Notes under the pieces: model-generated
Databases searched by the model: none
What the model was told of the DNA's origin: nothing
The model's input: only the letters and a program-made list of their open reading frames with translations
Made by a program: the position numbers and the translations under genes
Assembly: GCA_027295975.1 (NCBI GenBank)
Contig: JAPUJX010000332.1
Location: forward strand, 1-6,430
DNA: 6,430 nucleotides
Direction: 5' to 3'
Source: Gammaproteobacteria bacterium
GTDB lineage: Bacteria; Pseudomonadota; Gammaproteobacteria; Pseudomonadales; Azotimanducaceae
Part shown: in pieces, positions 1 through 5,804 of the stretch
Position numbering within the stretch: the stretch's first letter is position 1
Layout: each line of letters begins with the position of its first letter

Positions 1-453
1 CAGCGCAAGAAGCGGTTCGCGCAGTTCTTGTTTAGCACGCAGCACCAAGTCCAGAAGGATTTCGAGATCAGAGATACCGTGGGTAATTTCCTCGATTAGT
101 TCTTTTACCTCTTCGTCGCTGCCTGCAATAAGCAGTCTTTCTCGAAGAACCAGTGGATGACCAGCGAAACTGCACGGGTTCCCCGCGCCCATCAGCGTGG
201 CGATTCGCGTGGCGGCTGCCTGGGTCAGCGCAGGCTGGTCGAGCAGGACGCCCAGAAGATCGGGCTCGGTGAGTTTTTCCACGCAGGCGAGACGCACTGG
301 AATGTCGGAATCGTGTTGTGCGAGATCTGCAAGCTCGGCTTGCAGGCTCTCTCCCTTCTGCGGATTGAGTTCCTGGATGGCCCGCCGGCGAATCTCGGGG
401 TCCGCATCACCGAGGCGATCTTTTCCTTTCAGAAGCTTGCCGAACTTGACCAT
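1..453 (-). CDS. HEAT-like protein, probably the N-terminus of a DUF349 family protein (partial)
   Basis: The frame is open from an ATG at 453-451 to the left edge: 151 codons with no stop, and the C-terminus is missing. The product is acidic, leucine-rich and predicted all-helical. Two short segments look like HEAT repeats, DPEIRRRAIQEL (about residues 18-29) and DIPVRLACVEKL (about 50-61), and a charged helical stretch follows at about 112-146. There is no signal peptide or membrane segment, so it is probably cytoplasmic. The basic start (MVKFGKLLKGK) followed by DPEIRRRAI resembles, from memory, the N-termini of large gammaproteobacterial DUF349 proteins, whose function is not established. 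The DUF349 domain itself would lie outside the window, so that name is inference. The start follows the stop of the CDGSH gene by 9 bases in the same frame. No good Shine-Dalgarno is visible, and TTG at 456-454 is an alternative start. Tight spacing suggests translational coupling to the CDGSH gene. That this is a real gene is fairly sure; the family is moderately sure. Confidence 0.72.
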   Translation of the reverse strand, partial: MVKFGKLLKGKDRLGDADPEIRRRAIQELNPQKGESLQAELADLAQHDSDIPVRLACVEKLTEPDLLGVLLDQPALTQAAATRIATLMGAGNPCSFAGHPLVLRERLLIAGSDEEVKELIEEITHGISDLEILLDLVLRAKQELREPLLAL

Positions 454-462
454 CAACCGATT

Positions 463-702
463 TCACAGAGAGTTGTGGGTACCATCGCACAGCGGTGCAC
501 CATTGCTGCGTTTGCAGCCACAGAAGAACAGGGTGCCGTCTTTTTCCGCGGTGTATGGTTTGGGTAGGAATTCGGATCCCTGGTGGGAACCGTCGCAAAA
601 GGGCTGCTTGGCGCTTTTGCCACAGGCACACCAGAAATACTTGTCACCTGTTTTCACTTCGACCGCAAATGGGGCTTTCTGGGCAATGTCAGGACTGGTC
701 AT
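463..702 (-). CDS. CDGSH iron-sulfur domain protein with two CDGSH motifs
   Basis: This 79-residue protein carries two complete CDGSH-type motifs of the form C-x-C-x2-S-x3-P-x-C-D-G-(S/T)-H. The first uses C25, C27, C36 and H40, and the second uses C61, C63, C72 and H76. In this family three Cys and one His bind a [2Fe-2S] cluster, so one chain should hold two clusters, as in the CISD3/MiNT class, rather than the single-motif mitoNEET class that dimerises. There is no N-terminal membrane anchor or signal peptide, so it should be a soluble cytoplasmic protein. Known relatives are implicated in redox sensing and Fe-S or electron transfer; the partner here is not known. The ATG at 702-700 follows a strong GGAGGG sequence at 718-713, which fixes the start. 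The gene lies 84 bases after the crotonase stop and 9 bases before the HEAT-like gene. It may be the tail of the valine operon or be driven from the repeat array just upstream. Confidence 0.95.
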   Translation of the reverse strand: MTSPDIAQKAPFAVEVKTGDKYFWCACGKSAKQPFCDGSHQGSEFLPKPYTAEKDGTLFFCGCKRSNGAPLCDGTHNSL

Positions 703-712
703 TTTATCGTCT

Positions 713-718
713 CCCTCC
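713..718 (-). promoter_or_regulatory. Shine-Dalgarno site of the CDGSH gene
   Basis: On the minus strand this reads GGAGGG, ten bases before the ATG at 702-700. It is one of the strongest ribosome binding sites in the window. It directly abuts the end of the 15-bp tandem repeat array, so changes in repeat number would move sequence immediately upstream of it. Confidence 0.7.
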
Positions 719-792
719 GTTAGATGGTCAAGAGTTAGATGGTCAAGAGTTAGATGGTCAAGAGTTAGATAGTCAAGAGTAGATGGTCAAGA
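719..792 (-). repeat. 15-bp tandem repeat, five copies, spanning the crotonase stop codon
   Basis: On the plus strand the unit is GTTAGATGGTCAAGA; on the minus strand it is TCTTGACCATCTAAC. Copies lie at 719-733, 734-748, 749-763, 764-778 and 779-792. The three copies nearest the CDGSH gene are identical. The fourth has one substitution (G to A at 771, plus strand), and the fifth, nearest the crotonase, lacks one base and is 14 bp. The TGA stop of the crotonase (789-787) lies inside the fifth copy, so every unit repeats the TCT TGA end of that gene. The pattern suggests copying of the gene's 3' end by slippage or unequal exchange, with the identical units being the most recent. No hairpin or spacer structure is visible. 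Confidence 0.95.
734..761 (-). promoter_or_regulatory. Possible promoter built from the tandem repeat
   Basis: On the minus strand, TTGACC (761-756) matches five of six bases of the sigma-70 -35 box. It is followed after 16 bases by TCTAAC (739-734), which matches four of six bases of the -10 box. A start near 727 would leave a leader of about 25 bases containing the GGAGGG site of the CDGSH gene. Because the unit is 15 bp, the same pairing recurs in neighbouring copies. This is pattern matching only; the -10 element is weak, and the array may be neutral. Confidence 0.25.
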
Positions 793-1644
793 GAATTCGC
801 GTTGTTCCCACCAGGGGAAAAATTCCGGCATGTCGTTCGATACGGAGCCGGGGAATTGGGCGCTGCGCTTCTCCAGGAACGATGCGACACCTTCTTTGGA
901 ATCCGCGGAGCGGCCCGTGTAATAAACGCCGCGTGAGTCGATCTTATGCGCCTCCATGGGGTGGTCGGCACCCAGCATCCGCCACATCATGTGGCGGATT
1001 AAGGTAACGGAGACCGCCGAGGTGTTGTCCGCGATATCACGGGCGATGACTCGAGCCGCTTTGAGGAGTTCTTCTTTCGGATGCAGGCTGCGCAGTAGAC
1101 CTCCCTGCAGTGCTTCATCCGCTGGAAACACTCGACCGCTGAAACACCATTCGAGCGCTTTCGAAATGCCGACAACCCTTGGCAGGAAGTAGCTCGAGCA
1201 GGCTTCGGGAACGATGCCGCGGCGTGCGAACACGAAACCGAACTTGGCCACCTCGGCGGCAATGCGAACATCCATCGCCAGGGTCATCGTGACCCCGACG
1301 CCAACCGCTGCGCCGTTTATTGCCGCGATAATCGGCTTGTTGAGTTCATAAATCCGGAGTGTCAGCTTACCTCCCCCATCCGGCTGCACTCCACGCAACT
1401 GATCCTCGCGGCTATCGGCGTTAAACGTCTCGCTGCCGCCGGACAGGTCAGCCCCTGCGCAAAAAGCGCGACCGGCACCGGTAACGATGATTGCTCGAAC
1501 ATCATCGTCCGCGTCGGCGCGGTCGAAGGCGTCAATCATCTCGGTCAACATTTCCCCTGTGAAAGCGTTGAGCTTTTCCGGACGATTGAGGGTCAGCGTG
1601 AGAATCCCGTCGTCTACGTCGTAGAGAATGGCGTTGTAGCTCAT
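787..1644 (-). CDS. Enoyl-CoA hydratase/isomerase (crotonase fold)
   Basis: From ATG at 1644 the protein has 285 residues, typical for the family. The crotonase core is clear: LTLNRPEKLNAF (about 17-28), the oxyanion-hole segment GRAFCAGADL (58-67), the second segment INGAAVGVG (109-117), and RRGIVPEACSSYFLPR (about 141-156). It should act on a CoA thioester in the cytoplasm; in this operon the expected step is hydration of methacrylyl-CoA during valine breakdown. The active site is unusual. By my alignment, the two catalytic glutamates of classical hydratases are replaced by T119 and F139, while E147 lies in the VPE segment where PaaG-like isomerases carry an acidic residue. Isomerase or another crotonase activity is therefore possible. 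ATG at 1677 (296 residues, weak AGG upstream) is an alternative start; I chose 1644 because family members usually begin just before the YNxIxYDV-like strand. The gene follows the acyl-CoA dehydrogenase by 80 bases, and its stop lies inside the tandem repeat. Confidence 0.92.
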   Translation of the reverse strand: MSYNAILYDVDDGILTLTLNRPEKLNAFTGEMLTEMIDAFDRADADDDVRAIIVTGAGRAFCAGADLSGGSETFNADSREDQLRGVQPDGGGKLTLRIYELNKPIIAAINGAAVGVGVTMTLAMDVRIAAEVAKFGFVFARRGIVPEACSSYFLPRVVGISKALEWCFSGRVFPADEALQGGLLRSLHPKEELLKAARVIARDIADNTSAVSVTLIRHMMWRMLGADHPMEAHKIDSRGVYYTGRSADSKEGVASFLEKRSAQFPGSVSNDMPEFFPWWEQREFS

Positions 1645-1724
1645 AACGCGGGGCAACCTGGGTTGTGAAAGCGCCATGTTGCCTAGATTGTCCGGTATTT
1701 TCCAATCAATGAAGGTGAAACGGG

Positions 1725-2861
1725 TCAGCGCAGGGCGGATCGCCCGATGACCATCCGCATGATTTCGCTCGTACCTTCCAGAATCTGGTGCACGCGCAGG
1801 TCGCGCACAAAACGTTCCACCGGGTAGTCCATCAGGTAGCCGTAGCCGCCGTGTAACTGCAGGGCATCGTTGGCGATCCTGGAGCCGGACTCTGTCGCCA
1901 GGAGTTTTGCCATGGCGGAAAATGGAGTTTTGTCCAGAGCACCTTCGGTGACCTTCTGTGCGGCGATGTAGGTCAGGGCTCGTGCGGCGGACAACTGCGT
2001 CACCATGTCCGCGATTACGAACTGGGTGTTCTGAAAGTCGGCGATTGTTTTGCCAAACTGACGCCGCTGTTTCGTGTAGCTTATCGCCTCGTCCAGACAG
2101 CGTTGGGCGCCGCCCAACGAACAGGCGGCGATGTTCAACCTGCCCCCGTCCAAACCCGCCATGGCGATCTTGAACCCGTCTCCCTCCTTGCCTACGAGGT
2201 TTTCGACGGGTACCCGGGCGTCGCTGAAGTTGACCATGGCAGTGGGTTGCGAATGCCACCCCATCTTGCGCTCTTTGGCACCGAAGGTTACCCCGGGCGT
2301 GTCTTTCTCTATGACGAGGCAACTCACCCCGGCGTGACGGTCCTCCCCGGTGCGCACCATGCAGACGTAGATTTCGTTTTCCCCGGCACCGGAAATGAAG
2401 GACTTGGTGCCGTTCAGAACGTAATGATCGCCGTCGCGTTCGGCTCGGGTGCGGAGCGCCGCGGCATCGGAACCGGAGTCCGGCTCTGTCAGACAGTAGC
2501 TGGCCAGATGTTCCATGCTGATGAGTTTGGGTAGAAACCGCTTGTGTATGTGGCTTGATCCGAAGTTCTCGATAATCCACGTAGCCATGTTGTGGATGGA
2601 AATGAAGGCCGCCGTTGACGGACATCCATAAGCCATGGCCTCGATGATCAATGCGGCTTCGATCCGACCGAGGCCGATACCGCCGTTTGCCTCGGAAATG
2701 TAAATTGCCCCGAAACCGAGATCGGCTGCCTCGGAAATGGTTTCCCGCGGGAAGATATGCTGCTCATCCCAGGCCGAAGCCTGCTGGGTGATCTTCTCTG
2801 CGGTGAACTTCTCTGCGAGGTTTTTTATCGCGGATTGGTCGTCGCTGAGGTGATGGTCCAT
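1725..2861 (-). CDS. Acyl-CoA dehydrogenase, isobutyryl-CoA dehydrogenase type
   Basis: This complete 378-residue FAD-dependent dehydrogenase has the normal family length. It begins with the all-helical N-terminal domain. Signature SYCLTEPDSGSD lies at about 121-132, with KSFISGAG at 153-160 in the beta domain. QRRQFGKTIADFQ (265-277) and LQLHGGYGYLMDYPVER (about 334-350) belong to the C-terminal helical domain. The catalytic base is E362 in LEGTSEIMR, the usual C-terminal position for short-chain dehydrogenases. It should introduce an alpha-beta double bond into an acyl-CoA and pass electrons to electron-transfer flavoprotein. Its place between mmsA and a crotonase gene strongly suggests isobutyryl-CoA to methacrylyl-CoA in valine catabolism; substrate choice cannot be read from sequence alone, and 2-methylbutyryl- or butyryl-CoA are alternatives. 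It starts 12 bases after the mmsA stop, with a weak AAGG upstream, so co-transcription is very likely. Confidence 0.95.
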   Translation of the reverse strand: MDHHLSDDQSAIKNLAEKFTAEKITQQASAWDEQHIFPRETISEAADLGFGAIYISEANGGIGLGRIEAALIIEAMAYGCPSTAAFISIHNMATWIIENFGSSHIHKRFLPKLISMEHLASYCLTEPDSGSDAAALRTRAERDGDHYVLNGTKSFISGAGENEIYVCMVRTGEDRHAGVSCLVIEKDTPGVTFGAKERKMGWHSQPTAMVNFSDARVPVENLVGKEGDGFKIAMAGLDGGRLNIAACSLGGAQRCLDEAISYTKQRRQFGKTIADFQNTQFVIADMVTQLSAARALTYIAAQKVTEGALDKTPFSAMAKLLATESGSRIANDALQLHGGYGYLMDYPVERFVRDLRVHQILEGTSEIMRMVIGRSALR

Positions 2862-2873
2862 CGCTGCTTTGCC

Positions 2874-4376
2874 TTATTGCATGGTTGGGATGACAAAACT
2901 CTGGTCGCCGACGGCGCCCGCGGGCCAGCGTTGAGTGACGGTTTTTACCTTGGTGTAGAAGCGTATACCTTCCGGGCCGTGTTGATTTACGTCTCCGAAC
3001 GCCGAGCGTTTCCATCCGCCGAAGCTGTGATAGGCCACCGGTACCGGGATGGGCACGTTGATGCCTACCATGCCAACGTTGACTCTTTGCGCAAATTCAC
3101 GCGCAGCCTGCCCGTTGCGGGTGAAGATGGCCACACCGTTACCGTACTGGTGGGTTGATGCCAGGTTCATTGCCTGTTCGACGGTTTGGGTCCGCATGAT
3201 CTGCAGCACCGGACCGAAGATCTCGTCCTTGTAACTCTGCATGTCCGAGGTCACGTTGTCGAAAAGCGATGGTCCGATGAAGAACCCGTCTTCGTAACCT
3301 TGCAGGGAGAAGTCCCGTCCATCGAGGATGAGTTTGGCGCCTTCGTCGACGGACATCTGGATGTACCCGGAGATTTTCTCGCGGTGGGCCGCCGTGACAA
3401 CCGGACCGTAGTGAGCATCCGGATCGGTTGCTATCCCCACATGAAGTGCATCGATTTCAGGCAATAGCCCCTCGATCAATGCGTCGGCAGTCTCATCGCC
3501 GACACAGACGGCTACAGACAGCGCCATGCAGCGTTCGCCCGCCGACCCATAAGCCGCACCGATAATGTCCTGTACCGTCTGGTCCATATCGGCATCCGGC
3601 AGCACAATGCCGTGGTTTTTTGCACCGCCCATTGCCTGTACCCGTTTTCCGCTCGCCGTACCGGTGGCGTAAACGTATTGGGCGATGTCTGAGGATCCGA
3701 CAAAACTCACCGCCTTGATGTCCGGGTGATTGAGGATTGCATCTACCGCTTCCTTGTCTCCGTTTACGACGTTCAACACACCATCCGGCGCACCGGCTTC
3801 CATGAACAACTCGCCGAGTCTGATTGGCACGCCGGGGTCCTTCTCCGATGGCTTCAATACAAACGTGTTTCCGCAGGCTATGGCTACCCCGAACATCCAC
3901 ATCGGAATCATGGCGGGGAAGTTGAAGGGGGTGATACCGGCTACCACACCGAGCGGCTGACGCATCGAATAGATATCGATGCCGGGTCCGGCTCCCTCCG
4001 TGTATTCCCCTTTCATCAGGTGGGGTACCCCGCAGGCAAACTCGATGACCTCGAGGCCGCGTTGGATATCACCCCTGGAGTCGGCGATTACCTTGCCATG
4101 CTGCTCTGAGAGCAGCTTCGCCAGTTCGTCCATGTTGTCTTCGAGCAGATTCTTGAACTTGAACATGACCCGGGCACGGCGCTGTGGATTGAGGGCTGCC
4201 CATGCGGGTTGGGCAGCCCGCGCCGCCTGTACCGCCAGATCCACCTCCGCGGACGTCGCCATGGCGACCTGAGCCTGAACCTCGCCGAGGGACGGATTGA
4301 AAATGTCGCCAAACCGACCGCTGGTTCCCGCTACCGTTTGACCAGCCACGAAGTGGCCGTATTGCACGTGTGCCAT
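2874..4376 (-). CDS. mmsA: Methylmalonate-semialdehyde dehydrogenase (CoA-acylating)
   Basis: This 500-residue aldehyde dehydrogenase superfamily member converts methylmalonate semialdehyde, NAD+ and CoA to propionyl-CoA, CO2 and NADH, the last step of valine degradation (and of related thymine or inositol routes). Visible features are PFNFP (150-154) with the oxyanion Asn, the FVGSS nucleotide-binding turn (about 226-230), and GERCMA with catalytic C283 preceded by R282. In hydrolytic aldehyde dehydrogenases a Glu sits in an ELGGK segment; here it reads MGGAKN (249-254) without Glu, as expected for the CoA-dependent methylmalonate-semialdehyde class. The C-terminal segment GWKRSAFGDVNQHG is also typical of the class. 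An upstream in-frame ATG at 4409 exists, but ATG at 4376 is preferred: a GGGAGG site lies six bases upstream and the length matches the family. It is the first gene of the leftward operon and divergent from the acyl-CoA dehydrogenase at 4593. Confidence 0.96.
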   Translation of the reverse strand: MAHVQYGHFVAGQTVAGTSGRFGDIFNPSLGEVQAQVAMATSAEVDLAVQAARAAQPAWAALNPQRRARVMFKFKNLLEDNMDELAKLLSEQHGKVIADSRGDIQRGLEVIEFACGVPHLMKGEYTEGAGPGIDIYSMRQPLGVVAGITPFNFPAMIPMWMFGVAIACGNTFVLKPSEKDPGVPIRLGELFMEAGAPDGVLNVVNGDKEAVDAILNHPDIKAVSFVGSSDIAQYVYATGTASGKRVQAMGGAKNHGIVLPDADMDQTVQDIIGAAYGSAGERCMALSVAVCVGDETADALIEGLLPEIDALHVGIATDPDAHYGPVVTAAHREKISGYIQMSVDEGAKLILDGRDFSLQGYEDGFFIGPSLFDNVTSDMQSYKDEIFGPVLQIMRTQTVEQAMNLASTHQYGNGVAIFTRNGQAAREFAQRVNVGMVGINVPIPVPVAYHSFGGWKRSAFGDVNQHGPEGIRFYTKVKTVTQRWPAGAVGDQSFVIPTMQ

Positions 4377-4382
4377 GAAAAG

Positions 4383-4388
4383 CCTCCC
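4383..4388 (-). promoter_or_regulatory. Shine-Dalgarno site that decides the mmsA start
   Basis: The minus strand reads GGGAGG, six bases before the ATG at 4376. It lies downstream of the alternative in-frame ATG at 4409, so it supports the shorter 500-residue product. Confidence 0.8.
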
Positions 4389-4454
4389 GAATTTCTCAAG
4401 TGCCCACAAAGAGGGGCGACCAGTTTATGGCCGAAAATTGGCTTTATCCATAGG

Positions 4455-4482
4455 TTACGGATCCGGGCGGCGCCAACCGTAA
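4455..4482. repeat. Inverted repeat TTACGG-N16-CCGTAA
   Basis: TTACGG at 4455-4460 and CCGTAA at 4477-4482 are perfect 6-base inverted arms separated by 16 bases. The position, mid-way in the divergent region and overlapping the weak TTGGCG element, would suit an operator. Six-base arms with this spacing can occur by chance, so the call is tentative. Confidence 0.3.
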
Positions 4483-4533
4483 AAACAGTCCGGACCAGCA
4501 TCCGGTAGCCAAGAATCATGCGGATCGCATAAC

Positions 4534-4562
4534 ATTCGCCGGATTGGCTGATTCTGGCGAAT
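4534..4562. repeat. Inverted repeat ATTCGCC-N15-GGCGAAT
   Basis: ATTCGCC at 4534-4540 and GGCGAAT at 4556-4562 are perfect 7-base inverted arms around 15 bases. A second, overlapping pair is GGATT (4541-4545) with AATCC (4560-4564). It ends 30 bases before the ATG at 4593, where a repressor or activator could control the rightward unit. As RNA it could also form a leader hairpin, but no U-run follows, so it is not a terminator. Confidence 0.4.
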
Positions 4563-4592
4563 CCAATACGTCTTGGCCATGGGTAGATAGGG

Positions 4593-5795
4593 ATGGAGTT
4601 ACAGTTTCACGAGGCGGACCTCGAATTTCGCGCGGAGGTACGTGAGTTCATCGATATTTATTGGCCGGAGGAAGCGCGGTCACCGCGAAACATGGCCTCT
4701 CACTATCCGGCCGAGCGCAGCACCACGGAGCGGGCATGGTTTGATGGGCTGGTGGCGCGGGGTTGGTCCGTGCCCAATTGGCCCGTGGAATTTGGCGGCA
4801 CCGGTTGGAGCCCCACGCAGAAGTTCATCTGGGACCGGGAGACCGCGGTCACCGAAACGCCCCAGATGAGCGCCTTCGGGGTGACGATGTTGGGTCCCGT
4901 GTTGTACACCTGGGGTAGTCGTGCACAAAAAGAACGATTTCTCCCACCCATTCGCGAGGCTCGAGTGCAATGGTGCCAGGGTTATTCGGAGCCGGGCGCC
5001 GGTTCCGATCTCGCCGCGCTGAACACAACCGCGGTACGGGATGGCGGCCGTTACCTGGTAAACGGAACCAAAACCTGGACAAGTGGTGCACACGTGGCCG
5101 ATTGGATGTTTTGCCTGGTTAAAACCGATGGGAAAGCCGAACGTCTCCAGCAAGGCATCAGTTTTCTCCTGATCGACATGGATTCGCCTGGCATCGAAGT
5201 GCGGCCCATCAAAACCCTGGGCGATCACCACAGCGTCAACACCGTCACCTTGACCGATGTGATCGTGCCCGTGGACAACCGGGTGGGCGAGGAAAACGCT
5301 GGCTGGACATACGCCAAGGCGTTGCTCGCTCACGAGCGGATCGGAGTCGCCCGTGTGGCGATGTCTCGAGTGCAGCTGAAGCGGTTGCGGCAGGTTGCGG
5401 ACGAAACCGGGCAAAATGGCGGGACCCTGGCCGAAGATGGCTCTTTTCGGCAAAAAGTACATGCCCTCGAGATCGACCTGCTCGGACTCGAGATGCTTGA
5501 ACTCAGAACCCTCGCTGCCATCGAGAGCGGGGCGGCACCTGGCCCCGAGTCGTCGATACTCAAGCTCAAAGGCACTGAGATAGGACAGCGTATCGGTGAA
5601 CTTGCGGTCGAGGTGTCTGGCTACTACGCGTTGCCATTTCCCGATCCACGGCTGTTGGACAACGAAGGAAACATCGGCCCTGATTTTGCTTTGTCGGCAT
5701 TACAGGGGATGTTGTTCAGTCGTTCGTGGTCCATCTACGGGGGCGCTAACGAAATACAGAAAAACATCATCGCTAAATCCGTTCTGGGATTGTAA
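4593..5795 (+). CDS. Acyl-CoA dehydrogenase, PimC-like large subunit
   Basis: This complete 400-residue FAD-dependent acyl-CoA dehydrogenase has WPVEFGGTGW at 63-72, YSEPGAGSDL at 131-140, KTWTSGAHVADW at 160-171, SSILKLKGTEI at about 320-330 and a C-terminal SIYGGANEIQKNIIAK. This set, with the ALPF insert near 346-349, resembles the large subunit of pimeloyl-CoA-type dehydrogenases (PimC) and related FadE proteins of sterol side-chain oxidation. The usual C-terminal catalytic Glu position is G383 (YGG instead of YEG). E248 in AHERIG lies where isovaleryl-CoA and long-chain dehydrogenases place their base, so the enzyme is probably active. It likely forms a heteromer with the next gene's product. 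The substrate is unknown; dicarboxylyl-CoA, branched or cyclic side-chain acyl-CoAs are options. An in-frame TAG at 4584-4586 rules out an earlier start; the Shine-Dalgarno is weak, with AGGG directly touching the ATG. Confidence 0.93.
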   Translation: MELQFHEADLEFRAEVREFIDIYWPEEARSPRNMASHYPAERSTTERAWFDGLVARGWSVPNWPVEFGGTGWSPTQKFIWDRETAVTETPQMSAFGVTMLGPVLYTWGSRAQKERFLPPIREARVQWCQGYSEPGAGSDLAALNTTAVRDGGRYLVNGTKTWTSGAHVADWMFCLVKTDGKAERLQQGISFLLIDMDSPGIEVRPIKTLGDHHSVNTVTLTDVIVPVDNRVGEENAGWTYAKALLAHERIGVARVAMSRVQLKRLRQVADETGQNGGTLAEDGSFRQKVHALEIDLLGLEMLELRTLAAIESGAAPGPESSILKLKGTEIGQRIGELAVEVSGYYALPFPDPRLLDNEGNIGPDFALSALQGMLFSRSWSIYGGANEIQKNIIAKSVLGL

Positions 5796-5800
5796 GGGGA
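5794..5800 (+). promoter_or_regulatory. Shine-Dalgarno site of the small-subunit gene, overlapping the upstream stop
   Basis: AAGGGGA lies four bases before the ATG at 5805 and shares its first two bases with the TAA stop of the large-subunit gene. This fixes the downstream start and suggests coupled translation of the two subunits. Confidence 0.75.
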
Positions 5801-5804
5801 CTTC

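Larger units (their letters stand above)
4377..4592. promoter_or_regulatory. Divergent intergenic region between mmsA and the paired acyl-CoA dehydrogenase genes
   Basis: These 216 bases separate two outward-facing genes and must hold the promoters of both units unless one is read from elsewhere. I see no convincing sigma-70 promoter. For the leftward unit a weak candidate is TTGGCG (4476-4471, minus) followed after 18 bases by TATGGA. Two inverted repeats lie here and are listed separately. There is no coding frame with gene-like content and no clear terminator. A shared operator that controls both branches is plausible; no regulator gene is present in the window. Confidence 0.55.

Noticed and set aside
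157..772. Plus-strand frames of 136 and 191 residues over the left end
   Set aside because: They run antisense to the CDGSH and HEAT-like genes, and the longer one ends in a repetitive RWSRV tail that is only the 15-bp repeat translated.
719..792. The tandem repeat as a CRISPR array
   Set aside because: Units are 15 bp and directly abutting, with no spacers and no cas genes nearby.
1678..2625. A very long minus-strand frame extending the crotonase gene by more than 300 residues upstream
   Set aside because: This part overlaps the well-supported acyl-CoA dehydrogenase in another frame, is rich in Arg, Gly and His without any domain signature, and the crotonase core begins only after about 1644.
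3186..4109. Plus-strand frames of 93 to 127 residues inside mmsA
   Set aside because: They are antisense to conserved aldehyde dehydrogenase sequence and have no independent start signal or recognisable motif.
4377..4409. An 11-residue N-terminal extension of mmsA from ATG 4409
   Set aside because: The strong GGGAGG site lies downstream of that ATG and serves ATG 4376, and the shorter product has the usual family length.
4680..5462. A 260-residue minus-strand frame opposite the PimC-like gene
   Set aside because: It lies wholly antisense to a gene with clear family motifs, and its translation shows no recognisable domain; it is explained by the codon bias of the real gene.
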